Notes: generated by a model from the sequence alone, not told the origin. 64,000 nucleotides of DNA from Advenella mimigardefordensis DPN7 (GCF_000521505.1 NZ_CP003915.1:1488001-1552000), one strand, 5' to 3'; positions 44,566 to 54,309 are shown, counted from the stretch's first letter. Numbers and translations: made by a program.

Positions 44566-46357
44566 CAAAATACAGGCAGAGGCATCGCGCGCTGCAAGAA
44601 AAAAAGGTTTCGGCGTGATTGTTTCCCTGCTGCCGTATATCTGGATGTTCAAGTGGCGGGTGATCGCTGCGCTTGCCTGCCTGGTGATTGCCAAGGTGGC
44701 CAGCGTGATGCTGCCGGTCTATCTCAAGGACATTGTGGACCAGCTCAGTCTGCCAGGGACGGCGCTGGTGTTGCCGGTCGCCGCGCTGCTGGCCTATGGT
44801 TTTGCGCGCATCTCCAGCAGTGTTTTTTCGGAGTTGCGTGACGCCCTGTTTTCCAAAGTGACACAGGGATCAATACAGCGGATTGCCGCCACAATCTTTA
44901 CGCATCTTTTCGGCCTGTCGATTCGTTATCACCTGGAGCGGCAGACCGGTGGTCTGAGTCGCGATATGGATCGTGGCACCAAGGGTATCGGTTTTCTGTT
45001 GAACTTCACCCTGTTCAATATTCTGCCGACATTGCTTGAACTCACCATGGTGATGGTGATTCTGCTGGTGCGCTATGACATCTGGTTTGCCGTTGTCATC
45101 CTGGCCACCATCGCCGCTTATATCGTCTTCACACTGGTGGTAACAGAGCGGCGCATGGTGATGCGCAGACGCATGAACAGCCTGGACAGCATGGCCAATA
45201 CGCAGGCGATTGATGCCCTGATCAATTACGAAACCGTTAAATATTTCAATAACGAATCGTATGAAATTGAACGCTACGACAGCAATCTGGGCAAATGGGT
45301 AGACTCGGCAGTGCAAAATCAGATTTCACTGAACCTGCTGAATGCCGGTCAGGGCGTCATTATCACGCTTGGCATGGTGGTCCTGTTGTGGATGGCTGCC
45401 GGGCGGGTGACCACCGGCCAAATGACCGTGGGTGATATTGTCCTGATTTCAGCATATCTGACGCAACTGTACGCGCCGCTCAATTTTCTGGGATTCATTT
45501 ATCGCGAAATCAAAAACTCCCTGTCGGATATGGAGCGCATGTTCGGTATTCTGGACCAGCACCAGGAAATTGAGGACCTACCGCAGAGCGTGCCGCTGGA
45601 CACACGCAGCGCCAGTATTCGCTTCGAACATGTAGGCTTTGCCTACGAGCCGGAACGGCAGATACTGCATGATGTGAGTTTCACGATTGCGGCGGGTGAG
45701 ACGGTTGCTGTCGTGGGTACGTCGGGAGCGGGTAAATCCACACTGTCGCGACTGCTGTTTCGCTTCTACGACGTGACCTCTGGCCGGATTACGATTAACG
45801 GTCGTGATATCCGGGAGTACACGCAACTGAGTCTGCGCCAGCATATCGGGATCGTGCCGCAGGACACGGTGCTGTTCAATAACAGCATCTATTACAACAT
45901 TGCCTATGGGCGCCCCGATGCGACGCGGGACGACGTCCTGGAGGCCGCCAGAGCTGCCAGCATTCACGAATTCGTTATGTCGCTGCCCGAGGGCTATGAC
46001 ACCGAAGTGGGCGAGCGCGGCCTCAAATTATCAGGTGGCGAGAAGCAGCGCGTGGCCATTGCCCGTACCATTCTGAAAAATCCGCCCATCCTGGTACTGG
46101 ATGAAGCCACCAGTGCACTGGATACACGTACAGAAAGAGCGATCCAGGATGAACTGTACAAGATCACCGAAGGCCGCACCACCCTGATTATTGCCCATCG
46201 CCTGTCCACGATTGTAGAAGCCGACCGGGTTCTGGTCATGGATCGGGGCAGGGTAGTCGAACAGGGTTCGCATATTCAGTTGTTGCAGGCCAACGGCGTT
46301 TATGCACGGATGTGGGCCATGCAGTTTGCGGCAACGGACGAAGGGACGGATGTTTGA
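44555..46357 (+). CDS. ATM1/HMT1-like ABC transporter (fused permease-ATPase)
   Basis: A half-transporter of about 600 residues. Six transmembrane helices lie in residues about 25-310 (WRVIAALACLVIAKVASVML, ELTMVMVILLVRYDIWFAVV). A C-terminal ATPase follows: Walker A GTSGAGKSTLSRLLF, signature LSGGEKQRVAIARTIL, Walker B PILVLDEATSALD and switch HRLS. NYETVKYFNNESYEIERYD and the helix around it are typical of the ATM1/ABCB7 subfamily, which exports glutathione-bound sulfur or metal compounds. Start choice is uncertain: ATGs at 44519, 44543, 44546 and 44555 are all in frame. It overlaps dppF and is probably co-transcribed, though functionally distinct. Confidence 0.88.
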   Translation: MENSKIQAEASRAARKKGFGVIVSLLPYIWMFKWRVIAALACLVIAKVASVMLPVYLKDIVDQLSLPGTALVLPVAALLAYGFARISSSVFSELRDALFSKVTQGSIQRIAATIFTHLFGLSIRYHLERQTGGLSRDMDRGTKGIGFLLNFTLFNILPTLLELTMVMVILLVRYDIWFAVVILATIAAYIVFTLVVTERRMVMRRRMNSLDSMANTQAIDALINYETVKYFNNESYEIERYDSNLGKWVDSAVQNQISLNLLNAGQGVIITLGMVVLLWMAAGRVTTGQMTVGDIVLISAYLTQLYAPLNFLGFIYREIKNSLSDMERMFGILDQHQEIEDLPQSVPLDTRSASIRFEHVGFAYEPERQILHDVSFTIAAGETVAVVGTSGAGKSTLSRLLFRFYDVTSGRITINGRDIREYTQLSLRQHIGIVPQDTVLFNNSIYYNIAYGRPDATRDDVLEAARAASIHEFVMSLPEGYDTEVGERGLKLSGGEKQRVAIARTILKNPPILVLDEATSALDTRTERAIQDELYKITEGRTTLIIAHRLSTIVEADRVLVMDRGRVVEQGSHIQLLQANGVYARMWAMQFAATDEGTDV

Positions 46358-46508
46358 CAGGTGGAATGGCCACCTGGGTGTGGACCTGCTTCAGGTAGTG
46401 CCAGCCACTGTAGATGTAATGTAGTGACGGCACATGCGGCGACCGTAAGGCCCGATATGCCGAAAGCACCGATTCGGACAACGAAAATATCGCCTGTCAA
46501 CGGTCATT

Positions 46509-46540
46509 GCAGATGCAATACGTCGTGTTATTGCATCTGC
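46509..46540. terminator. 12-bp perfect hairpin between convergent genes
   Basis: GCAGATGCAATA and TATTGCATCTGC enclose an 8-base loop, between the ATM1-like gene and a convergent Bug gene (stop at 46550). Neither side has a clear T-run, so termination is likely but not certain. Confidence 0.6.
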
Positions 46541-46549
46541 TATTAGAGT

Positions 46550-47512
46550 CTACTGACTCAGTCCGGCCGATTGAATCACGTCCTTCCATTTGGCCACTTC
46601 TTCCTTTTGAAACTGGGTAAATTCCTCAGGTGTATTCCCCACGATGGTGAAGCCGAGTTTTTTCATGGTTTCCTGAGCACGCGGCTCTTTCAGACTGGCG
46701 CTGACGGCTTCGTGCAGTTTGGCGATGATTTCCCTGGGTGTACCGGCTGGAGCGGCAACACCCTGCCAGGAATACACAACCATATTCTTGATACCGGATT
46801 CAGCCATGGTTGGTGTATCGGGCAGCTCGGGAGCACGCTGCTCGCCGGTAATGGCCAGGGCCCTGAGTTTGCCGCTTTGCACGTGTGTTAGGACGGCACC
46901 CAGATTCTGGAATGAAACATCAACCTGGGAACCCAGCAGATCGGCAATGGCCGCGCCACCGCCCTTATAGGGAACGTCAATGCCCGTGGTATTGCTGCGC
47001 TGTCGGAACATCGCGGCCGACAAATGATCCGATGAACCGGTGCCGGACGACGCATAGGACACCTCGCCAGGGTGTTTGCCGGCGTACTCGATCAGTTCAG
47101 CTACGGTTTTGACCGGTATTTTCGAAGAGACAACCAGCACATTCGGGTTGCGGACGAGTTGACTGACGTAATCGAAGTCATTACTGGGGTTGTAGGATAA
47201 ATTTTTATAAAGCCCTTCGTTAATCGAAAAGGTGCCGATGGAGCCGACCATCAGGGTGTAACCGTCGGGCTTGGATTTCTTCAGTTCCTGTGCCGCGATG
47301 GCACCGTTGGCACCCGGTTTGTTTTCAACAATCACCGTCTGACCCAGCACTTTCTCCATTCCTGGTGCGATGGTGCGCGCAGTGATATCTGAAGAACCGC
47401 CAGGCACAAAGGGGACAATGATTCTTACTGGTTTGTCCGGATAGGCTGCCTGCGCCGACCCCGCTACCATCGATGCTGTTGTCAGCACGCCCGTAATTAC
47501 TTTCTTTAGCAT
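46550..47512 (-). CDS. Bug/TctC-family tripartite tricarboxylate binding protein
   Basis: A 320-residue periplasmic protein with a signal peptide (MLKKVITGVLTTASMVAGSA, cleavage probably after AQA). The family hallmarks are YPDKPVRIIVPFVPGGSSD, VIVENKPGANGAIAAQEL, KPDGYTLMVG and YASSGTGSSDHL. Bug proteins bind carboxylates or amides for TctAB-type uptake or for signalling. No tctA/tctB lies nearby, so this is one of the orphan receptors so common in Alcaligenaceae. It is divergent from the DapA-family gene. The ligand cannot be inferred. Confidence 0.93.
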   Translation of the reverse strand: MLKKVITGVLTTASMVAGSAQAAYPDKPVRIIVPFVPGGSSDITARTIAPGMEKVLGQTVIVENKPGANGAIAAQELKKSKPDGYTLMVGSIGTFSINEGLYKNLSYNPSNDFDYVSQLVRNPNVLVVSSKIPVKTVAELIEYAGKHPGEVSYASSGTGSSDHLSAAMFRQRSNTTGIDVPYKGGGAAIADLLGSQVDVSFQNLGAVLTHVQSGKLRALAITGEQRAPELPDTPTMAESGIKNMVVYSWQGVAAPAGTPREIIAKLHEAVSASLKEPRAQETMKKLGFTIVGNTPEEFTQFQKEEVAKWKDVIQSAGLSQ

Positions 47513-47571
47513 ACGTTTTGTCTCCGTCTCTACTATTCTGTTAAGATAAGATGTCTGATGTTAAATTGTAC

Positions 47572-47582
47572 TTGTAGGACAA
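47572..47582. promoter_or_regulatory. Candidate GntR-FCD-type operator (TTGTAGGACAA)
   Basis: TTGTAGGACAA fits the TTGTnnnACAA pattern often bound by FCD-type GntR regulators. It lies in the 148-base divergent region between the Bug gene and the DapA-family gene, next to another TTGTAC half. No matching regulator gene lies in the window. Confidence 0.4.
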
Positions 47583-47660
47583 CTATATTTAACCATCGGG
47601 ATAAAGTCAAATGAAATCTCAATACAACATACGGGTTACTTATCTACAGCAGGACGTCAA

Positions 47661-48596
47661 ATGAAAACAACGCCAGTTACATCCCAGGATTTACAACGCT
47701 CTGTTATTGCCGTGCCGCCACTGGCGCGCGATGCGGAGTACCGTCTGAACAAAGCGGCTAATCAGGCCTTGTTATCCCATCTTTATGAGGGTGGGGTGCG
47801 TACGGTGATGTACGGCGGCAATGCCAATTTTTATCATCTTGGCGTTAACGACTACGCCGATACGGTGGCGCAACTGGCTGATCTGGCCGCCGAAGATATG
47901 TGGGTTCTGCCTTCGGTCGGGCCTGATTTTGGGAAAATGAGGGACCAGACCGCGATTCTGCGCGGCTTTGATTTTCCTACGGCCATGCTACTGCCCATGA
48001 CGTTTCCCTATACGACGCAGGGACTGGCCGATGGCATCCGGTATTTTTCCGATGCGTTCGGCGACAAAATCGTGGTGTATATCAAATCTGATCAATACCT
48101 GCCTGCCGAAACCATGGCGCGTCTGGTTGAAGAAGGCAGAATAGTGAGTTTCAAATACGCGGTGGTGCGACCCGACCCCAAGGATGATCCCTATCTGCAA
48201 TCCATTCTTTCCTGTGTCAGTCCCGAGCTGATTGTCAGCGGTATTGGCGAGACGCCGGCCATTGATCATATGGCGCATTTTGGACTGAAAACCTTCACCA
48301 GCGGTTCGGTATGTCTGGCGCCTGCCGGTTCGATGGGGTTGCTGCGCGCCATGCAGGCGAATGACACGGCGGCGGCGCAGGCCCTGCGCGAGCACTATAT
48401 GGCATTTGAAGCGTTGCGCGACGGCATTAATCCGATCAGAGTCCTGCACGATGGGGTCAGCCTGTCAGGCATTGCGGATATGGGGCCGATATTGCCGATG
48501 TTCTCGGGTCTGACCGATAATGAAGCGGAGCACGTCGGCCCGGTAGCGCGTCAACTGGCTACCTGGGGACGCAGTTTGCTGGCAGAAAATAGATAG
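47661..48596 (+). CDS. DapA/NanA-family aldolase-type protein
   Basis: A 311-residue TIM-barrel protein of the dihydrodipicolinate synthase/N-acetylneuraminate lyase family. The Schiff-base lysine is probably Lys165 in IVSFKYAVVRPD, with the partner tyrosine at 117 (TFPYTTQGLADGIRYF). The usual GTTGE substrate loop is replaced by YGGNANFYHL near residue 51, so it is unlikely to be lysine-pathway DapA. Enzymes of this superfamily make or split pyruvate-derived 2-oxo acids. It is flanked by two Bug-type binding proteins, suggesting catabolism of an imported organic acid. The true substrate is unknown. Confidence 0.87.
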   Translation: MKTTPVTSQDLQRSVIAVPPLARDAEYRLNKAANQALLSHLYEGGVRTVMYGGNANFYHLGVNDYADTVAQLADLAAEDMWVLPSVGPDFGKMRDQTAILRGFDFPTAMLLPMTFPYTTQGLADGIRYFSDAFGDKIVVYIKSDQYLPAETMARLVEEGRIVSFKYAVVRPDPKDDPYLQSILSCVSPELIVSGIGETPAIDHMAHFGLKTFTSGSVCLAPAGSMGLLRAMQANDTAAAQALREHYMAFEALRDGINPIRVLHDGVSLSGIADMGPILPMFSGLTDNEAEHVGPVARQLATWGRSLLAENR

Positions 48597-48661
48597 CTGA
48601 ATCAACACAACGACGTAACGACACTACGCGGGCACGTCGCCCGCAAACAACGGAGACAAGG

Positions 48662-49630
48662 ATGATACATTTCAGTAAAGCAGTCAGTGCCATGGTTCTG
48701 GCGTTGGGGATGGTCGGGAGCGCCAGCGCGGCCTACCCGGAGGCACAGCCGGTCAAGGTATTGGTTGGATACACGCCGGGTGGTACCACAGACCTGGTGG
48801 CGCGGATTGTGGCCAAGGGCCTGAGCGATGAGCTCAAGCAAAGTTTCGTGGTGGAAAACAAACCCGGTGCCAGCAACAATATTGCCATGACGGATGTGGC
48901 GCGTGCTAAACCGGACGGTTACACGCTGATCGTTACCACCATTGCCAGTTCGGTCAATGCCACGCTGTTCAAAAAACTGAACTACGACCTGAAAAAAGAT
49001 TTTTCGCCGGTTGCTCTCATTGCCAAAGTGCCCAACGTATTGGTGGTCAATCCCAAACTGCCGGTGAACAATGTGAAAGAACTGGTTGAGTATGTCAAAA
49101 AGAACAAGGATAAGGCCACATACGCTTCTTCAGGGATTGGCTCTTCCCAGTTCCTGTGTGGCGAGCAATTGAATCAGGATGCGGACACCCAGATTCTGCA
49201 TGTGCCGTTCAAGGGCAGTGCGCCAGGACTGACTGCGGTGATGGCAGGTGATGTATTGATGGAGTTTGATAATATGCCGTCGGCCTGGCCGTTTATCAGT
49301 TCCGGCAAGCTCAAGGCACTGGCTGTAACCAGCAAGGAAAAATCTGCGGTCGCTCCCCAGTTGCCTACGATGATCGAGTCCGGCTTCAAGGACTTTGATA
49401 TTTCTTCCTGGTTTGGTGTGTTGGCGCCGGCAGGTATGCCCAAAGAAGATGTTGAGCTGCTTAATAAGGCGATTCTCAAAGTGGTTGCCAAGCCCGAGGT
49501 CCAGAAACAGCTGGCCGATCAGGGCGCCATTCCGCAGAATATGACGCCGGAGCAGTTCGGCTCATTTATTAATGATGAAGTGGATCGCTGGGGCGCGCTG
49601 ATTACCAAGCTGGGTGTAAGCGCCAACTAA
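48662..49630 (+). CDS. Bug/TctC-family tripartite tricarboxylate binding protein
   Basis: A 322-residue periplasmic binding protein. The signal peptide is MIHFSKAVSAMVLALGMVGS (cleavage probably after ASA). Family motifs follow: VKVLVGYTPGGTTDLVARIV, VVENKPGASNNIAMTDVA, KPDGYTLIV and TYASSGIGSSQFLCGEQL. It follows the DapA-family gene by 65 bases and probably shares its transcript. It is only moderately similar to the other Bug protein at 46550-47512, so they probably bind different ligands. A strong terminator follows. Confidence 0.93.
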   Translation: MIHFSKAVSAMVLALGMVGSASAAYPEAQPVKVLVGYTPGGTTDLVARIVAKGLSDELKQSFVVENKPGASNNIAMTDVARAKPDGYTLIVTTIASSVNATLFKKLNYDLKKDFSPVALIAKVPNVLVVNPKLPVNNVKELVEYVKKNKDKATYASSGIGSSQFLCGEQLNQDADTQILHVPFKGSAPGLTAVMAGDVLMEFDNMPSAWPFISSGKLKALAVTSKEKSAVAPQLPTMIESGFKDFDISSWFGVLAPAGMPKEDVELLNKAILKVVAKPEVQKQLADQGAIPQNMTPEQFGSFINDEVDRWGALITKLGVSAN

Positions 49631-49674
49631 TAAGAGAAGAGCAATAGAATAAGATAAACAGAACAGCAGAAGAA

Positions 49675-49715
49675 AACAAGGCGGTCTGCCATAGAATCAG
49701 ACCGCCTTGTTTTTT
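49675..49715. terminator. Bidirectional intrinsic terminator between Bug and tex genes
   Basis: AACAAGGCGGTCT (49675-49687) pairs perfectly with AGACCGCCTTGTT (49699-49711), followed on the plus strand by a T6 run and further T-tracts. It separates two convergent genes. Confidence 0.93.
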
Positions 49716-49729
49716 ATTTTTTTATTTTT

Positions 49730-52105
49730 TTATTTTTTGAGCTTGGCAAACGCCGCAGCCATGGCGTTCATGGAACTTGCCGCCGGCGCCTGATTGCGCG
49801 CCTGCTGCCGCCCCCCACCGTTGCCGCGAGGTGCCGCAGCGCCAGGCCGTGAGTCGCGTCGCGCTACCGGGCCTGTGTCGTCATTCAGCCGCATGGTCAG
49901 GCCGATACGGTTACGCGCCACATCCACTTCCTGTACTTTGACTTTAACCGTCTGGCCGACCCGCACCACATCGCGCGGATCTTTCACAAACGTATCGGAC
50001 AGGGCAGAAATATGCACCAGGCCGTCCTGATGTACGCCGATGTCCACAAACGCGCCAAAATTGGCGACATTGGTCACCACGCCATCCAGAATCATGCCTT
50101 CAGATAAATCTTTGATGGTTTCGATACCTTCCTGGAAGGTAACGGTCTTGAATTCAGGACGAGGGTCACGACCGGGTTTTTCCAGTTCGGAAAAAATATC
50201 TTTTACGGTAGGCAGGCCGAAGCGCTCGTCGGTGAACTCGCTGGGCGATACCCCACTTAATGCTTCCTTGTTACCGATGACCGCCTTGACGTCCTTGCGG
50301 ATTTTATCCAGAATGCGCTCCACCAACGGGTATGCTTCGGGGTGAACCGCAGAAGCATCCAGCGGGTTTTCGCCATTCTGGATGCGTAAAAAACCGGCTG
50401 CCTGTTCGAAGGCCTTGGCGCCGAAACGCGACACATCCATCAGGGTTTTACGGGTTGGGAATGCACCATTCTGGTCACGCCAATCCACGATATTGCGGGC
50501 CAGGGTGGCATTCAGACCCGATACCCGTGAGAGCAGGGCGGCAGAAGCCGTGTTGACATCCACACCCACCGCGTTCACGCAATCCTCGATAACGGTATCG
50601 AGCGAACGCGCCAGCTCGCGCTGGTTAATGTCGTGCTGATACTGGCCGACACCAATCGCCTTGGGTTCGATTTTGACCAGTTCGGCCAGTGGATCCTGCA
50701 GACGACGGGCAATGGACACCGCGCCGCGCAGGCTCACATCCATATCCGGAAATTCTTTTGCCGCCAGCTCCGAAGCAGAATATACAGACGCACCGGCTTC
50801 GGAAACAACGATTTTACGCAGGCCGGCGTTGGGCAGCGCTTCGATGAGTTCGGCTGCCAGCTTCTCGGTCTCGCGCGAGGCGGTGCCGTTACCGATGGCG
50901 ATCAGTTCAATTTTGTGTTTATTGACCAGCGCCGCCAGGGTGGCCAGCGACCCATTGCGATCACGGCGCGGCTCAAAAGGATAGACGGTGGCGGTATCGA
51001 GCACCTTGCCGGTTTTATCGATGGCAGCCACCTTAACGCCGGTGCGGATACCCGGGTCCAGGCCCAGTACTGCTTTGGGGCCGGCGGGCGCCGCCAGCAG
51101 CAGATCCTTCAGGTTGGCGGCAAAGACGCGGATTGCCTCGGCCTCGGCTTCTTCGCGCAGTTTGGTAATGAATTCGGATTCGAAGGCAGTCAGCATTTTC
51201 ACGCGCCAGGTCCAGCGGGCGACATCGGCCAGCCATTTGCCACGGGCATTGGCATTCGCTGAATAATCGGCATCCAGTTCCAGAAAGCGGCTGATGCGTT
51301 CAACGCAGGGGTGGGGCACCAGCGTATCCTGTTCATCGCTCAGGCCGATGCGCAAATCCAGCGCGCCTTGCTGGCGACCGCGCAGCAGGGCCAGCACACG
51401 ATGTGACGGCAGGCTGCGGATAGACTCGCGAAAATCGAACCAGTCGCGGAAATTGGCGCCTTCTTCTTCCTTGCCTTCAATAACCTTGGAGTACAAAAAG
51501 CCATGCTGACCCAAATAGTCACGCATATCGGCGACCAGGTCGGCGTTCTCCGAGAACTGTTCTGCCAGAATATCCCTTGCGCCATCCAGGGCGGCGCGGG
51601 TGTCCTTGATGCCCAGCTCTTCATTCACAAAGTCCTGTGCGGCAACCTGTGGATCGGCATTGCGCTCAGCCAGCAGCAGGTCGGCCAGGGGCTGCAGTCC
51701 GGCTTCACGGGCGATCTGGGCGCGGGTACGACGCTTGGGTTTGAACGGTGCGTACAAGTCTTCCAGGCGCTGTTTGGTGTCGGCCGCCGCGATGGCTTCA
51801 CTCAGCTCCGGGGTGAGCTTGCCCTGACCGCTGATGGATTCGAGTACGGCAGCGCGGCGGGTTTCCAGTTCTCTGACATAAGCCAGCCGCACTTCCAGGT
51901 TACGCAATACGGTATCGTCCAGGCCGCCGGTGGCTTCCTTGCGGTAGCGGGCGATAAACGGGACAGTCGCGCCGTCGTCAAGCAGTGTTACGGTGGCTTC
52001 GATCTGGCTGGCCCGAATATTCAGTTCAGCGGCCAGCAATGCGATGATGCGCGCTGGGTCAACCAGCGGGGATGAGGCGGTAACAGAAGGAGAGGATACG
52101 TTCAT
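49730..52105 (-). CDS. tex: RNA-binding transcriptional accessory protein Tex
   Basis: A 791-residue Tex protein. The order is an N-terminal helix-turn-helix-like domain (IRASQIEATVTLLDDGATVP), a YqgF-like RNase fold (KAVLGLDPGIRTGVKVAAID), helix-hairpin-helix (VNTASAALLSRVSGLNATLA), then an S1 RNA-binding domain (GMILDGVVTNVANFGAFVDI). A Gly/Arg-rich tail (RRDSRPGAAAPRGNGGGRQQ) precedes the end. Tex is a cytosolic protein that interacts with nucleic acids and the transcription machinery and affects toxin expression in Bordetella pertussis. It is divergent from the helicase gene. Confidence 0.96.
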   Translation of the reverse strand: MNVSSPSVTASSPLVDPARIIALLAAELNIRASQIEATVTLLDDGATVPFIARYRKEATGGLDDTVLRNLEVRLAYVRELETRRAAVLESISGQGKLTPELSEAIAAADTKQRLEDLYAPFKPKRRTRAQIAREAGLQPLADLLLAERNADPQVAAQDFVNEELGIKDTRAALDGARDILAEQFSENADLVADMRDYLGQHGFLYSKVIEGKEEEGANFRDWFDFRESIRSLPSHRVLALLRGRQQGALDLRIGLSDEQDTLVPHPCVERISRFLELDADYSANANARGKWLADVARWTWRVKMLTAFESEFITKLREEAEAEAIRVFAANLKDLLLAAPAGPKAVLGLDPGIRTGVKVAAIDKTGKVLDTATVYPFEPRRDRNGSLATLAALVNKHKIELIAIGNGTASRETEKLAAELIEALPNAGLRKIVVSEAGASVYSASELAAKEFPDMDVSLRGAVSIARRLQDPLAELVKIEPKAIGVGQYQHDINQRELARSLDTVIEDCVNAVGVDVNTASAALLSRVSGLNATLARNIVDWRDQNGAFPTRKTLMDVSRFGAKAFEQAAGFLRIQNGENPLDASAVHPEAYPLVERILDKIRKDVKAVIGNKEALSGVSPSEFTDERFGLPTVKDIFSELEKPGRDPRPEFKTVTFQEGIETIKDLSEGMILDGVVTNVANFGAFVDIGVHQDGLVHISALSDTFVKDPRDVVRVGQTVKVKVQEVDVARNRIGLTMRLNDDTGPVARRDSRPGAAAPRGNGGGRQQARNQAPAASSMNAMAAAFAKLKK

Positions 52106-52194
52106 ACTTAACGGTAATAATTAAACTTAACGCGACATTGTGCCATAAGCATCGCAGTTGGCGCAGCAGAACTGGAGTATGATGCCACATGTAA

Positions 52195-54309
52195 ATGCCT
52201 TCGGGCGAGGTCGTAGGAAACGTTGTGCGAGTACTTGATTTTGATATTTCCGACTGGTTTGGTCAGGAGGGTCCGTTGGCAGCAGCGGTGCCCGGCTATA
52301 CGCTGCGCGACGCGCAGATTCAACTGGCACAGGCCGTAGACGAGACAATTGCATCGCATTCGGTGCTGGTGGCCGAGGCGGGTACCGGTACCGGCAAAAC
52401 CTGGGCCTACCTGATTCCTGCGTTCCTGTCGGGCGGTAAAGTACTTATCTCCACCGGAACCCGGACTCTGCAGGATCAATTATTCTCCAAGGATGTTCCG
52501 CGTGTGCGCGATGCGCTGGCCCTGCCTGTGCAGGTGGCGCTGCTGAAGGGCCGCAGCAATTACGTCTGTCATTTTCATCTGGACCGGCTGGAGCAGGATG
52601 AGCGCGCACTCAAGTCGAGGGATGAAATCGCCCAGTTGCGTCAGATCCGCGTCTTTGCCACGCGCTCGCGTTCCGGCGATAAAACCGACTGCGGCCAGGT
52701 GCCGGAAGACGCCGATATCTGGAACCGGGTTACCTCCACCCGGGAGAACTGTCTGGGACAGGATTGTCCTAATGTGAAAGAGTGTTTTCTGCTCAAGGCG
52801 CGCAGACAGGCGCAGGAAGCCGATGTCGTGGTTATCAACCATGCCCTGTTTTTTGCCGATCTGGTCCTGCGTGAAGAAGGCATTACCGATCTGCTGCCGG
52901 CCGCTGATGCCGTGGTATTTGATGAGGCGCATCAGTTGCCGGATACCGCGACCCGTTTTATGGGCGATGTGGTGTATTCGGGCACCATTACCGATTTTCT
53001 GAAAGCTGCCGAGGTGGCAGCGCTGGCGTATGCACGCGATAGCGCCAAGTGGACCGACGCCTGTCAGCGGGTATCGTATTACGTGAAAGATCTACGTCTG
53101 GCGGCTGCGCCCATAGAAAATATGCCCGGGCGCAAGGCCACGTTTGAGCAGATTCCCGACGCCGACCGTTTTTTTGAGATTCTGAACAAGCTGTACGACG
53201 AACTGGTTACGCTGACGGGTATGCTCACTGCCGTGCAGGAGCGCCATCCCGATCTGGCGGCAGCGGCAAAGTCCGGGACGGAGTTATGTGCTCGCCTGTA
53301 CCGCTGGTCGCAACCCGTTATTTTGCCCGAAGGCGTTTCCCGTGACAGCGAGCAGGCAGCGGCAGCTGAGCGCGCCGTGCCGGCAGATCCGTCTAAAGCC
53401 GTTGCAGGCGTGGCCGAGCAACTGGTCCGCTGGGTGGAAGTCGGGATGCACCATTTTCGTTTGCAGATGGCGCCCCTGTCGGTTGCCGATGCCTTCTCGC
53501 GCCAGCGGCGCAAGGATCAGGCCTGGATTTTCACCTCTGCAACCTTATCCCTGTACAAGGATTTCTCGCACTACACCCGCCAGCTCGGGCTCTATGGCGC
53601 CCGTACCGAGAAATGGGAATCTCCTTTTGATTATCAGGACCATGCCATGCTCTATGTGCCTGACCACCTGCCCGAACCGCAGTCACCTGATTTTCAGAAG
53701 CAGTTCGTGACAACGCTGATTCCCCTGATCCAGGCCAGCCCGGGAGGGGTACTGGTATTGTGTACAACCTTGCGCGCGGTCGATAACCTGTCGGCCCTGC
53801 TTCTGGAAGCCTTTGATACGCATTTCATTGAGCGGCCGGTGTTACGCCAGGGAGAAAGCTCGCGGGGTACGCTGCTGGAGCAGTTTCGGCAGTTGAAGAA
53901 TGCGGTGCTGGTTGGTAGCGCCAGTTTCTGGGAAGGAATTGATCTGCCCGGAGAGATGCTGACGCTGGTGGCCATTGACAAGCTGCCTTTTGCGCCGCCC
54001 GATGATCCGGTGCTGGAAGCACGCATCAAAGCCTGTCGCGAGGATGGCGGTAATCCGTTTTTTGAATTTCAATTGCCGAGTGCTGCCATTGCCCTGAAGC
54101 AGGGAGCAGGCCGACTGATCCGTACTGAAAAGGATTGGGGATTGCTGGTAGTTGGCGACCGGCGGCTGGTTGAGAAACCCTACGGAAAACTGTTGTGGCG
54201 GGGACTGCCGCCATTTCGCCGCACGCGCAAGCTTGACGAAGCCACCGATTTTCTAAAGAGTCATGCAAAGGATATTGCAGTGCCCAAAGACGGTGACGCT
54301 GCTGCCTGA
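52195..54309 (+). CDS. DinG/YoaA-type Fe-S helicase
   Basis: A 704-residue superfamily 2 helicase of the XPD/DinG group. Motif I is AEAGTGTGKTWAYLIPAFLS, near residue 63. An Fe-S cluster domain is marked by cysteines in YVCHFHL, TDCGQV and ENCLGQDCPNVKECF. The DEAH box is in AVVFDEAHQLPD, and motif VI is in LKQGAGRLIRTEKDWG. It should unwind DNA with 5'-3' polarity, perhaps at stalled forks, like YoaA or DinG. ATG at 52195 opens the frame; a GTG at 52225 preceded by AGGA is an alternative. It is divergent from tex, and its 3' side carries a terminator interrupted by a small palindromic element. Confidence 0.92.
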   Translation: MPSGEVVGNVVRVLDFDISDWFGQEGPLAAAVPGYTLRDAQIQLAQAVDETIASHSVLVAEAGTGTGKTWAYLIPAFLSGGKVLISTGTRTLQDQLFSKDVPRVRDALALPVQVALLKGRSNYVCHFHLDRLEQDERALKSRDEIAQLRQIRVFATRSRSGDKTDCGQVPEDADIWNRVTSTRENCLGQDCPNVKECFLLKARRQAQEADVVVINHALFFADLVLREEGITDLLPAADAVVFDEAHQLPDTATRFMGDVVYSGTITDFLKAAEVAALAYARDSAKWTDACQRVSYYVKDLRLAAAPIENMPGRKATFEQIPDADRFFEILNKLYDELVTLTGMLTAVQERHPDLAAAAKSGTELCARLYRWSQPVILPEGVSRDSEQAAAAERAVPADPSKAVAGVAEQLVRWVEVGMHHFRLQMAPLSVADAFSRQRRKDQAWIFTSATLSLYKDFSHYTRQLGLYGARTEKWESPFDYQDHAMLYVPDHLPEPQSPDFQKQFVTTLIPLIQASPGGVLVLCTTLRAVDNLSALLLEAFDTHFIERPVLRQGESSRGTLLEQFRQLKNAVLVGSASFWEGIDLPGEMLTLVAIDKLPFAPPDDPVLEARIKACREDGGNPFFEFQLPSAAIALKQGAGRLIRTEKDWGLLVVGDRRLVEKPYGKLLWRGLPPFRRTRKLDEATDFLKSHAKDIAVPKDGDAAA

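Noticed and set aside
47661..48596. Housekeeping dihydrodipicolinate synthase DapA
   Set aside because: The GTTGE-type loop is replaced and the gene sits between two Bug receptors, so a catabolic relative is more likely.
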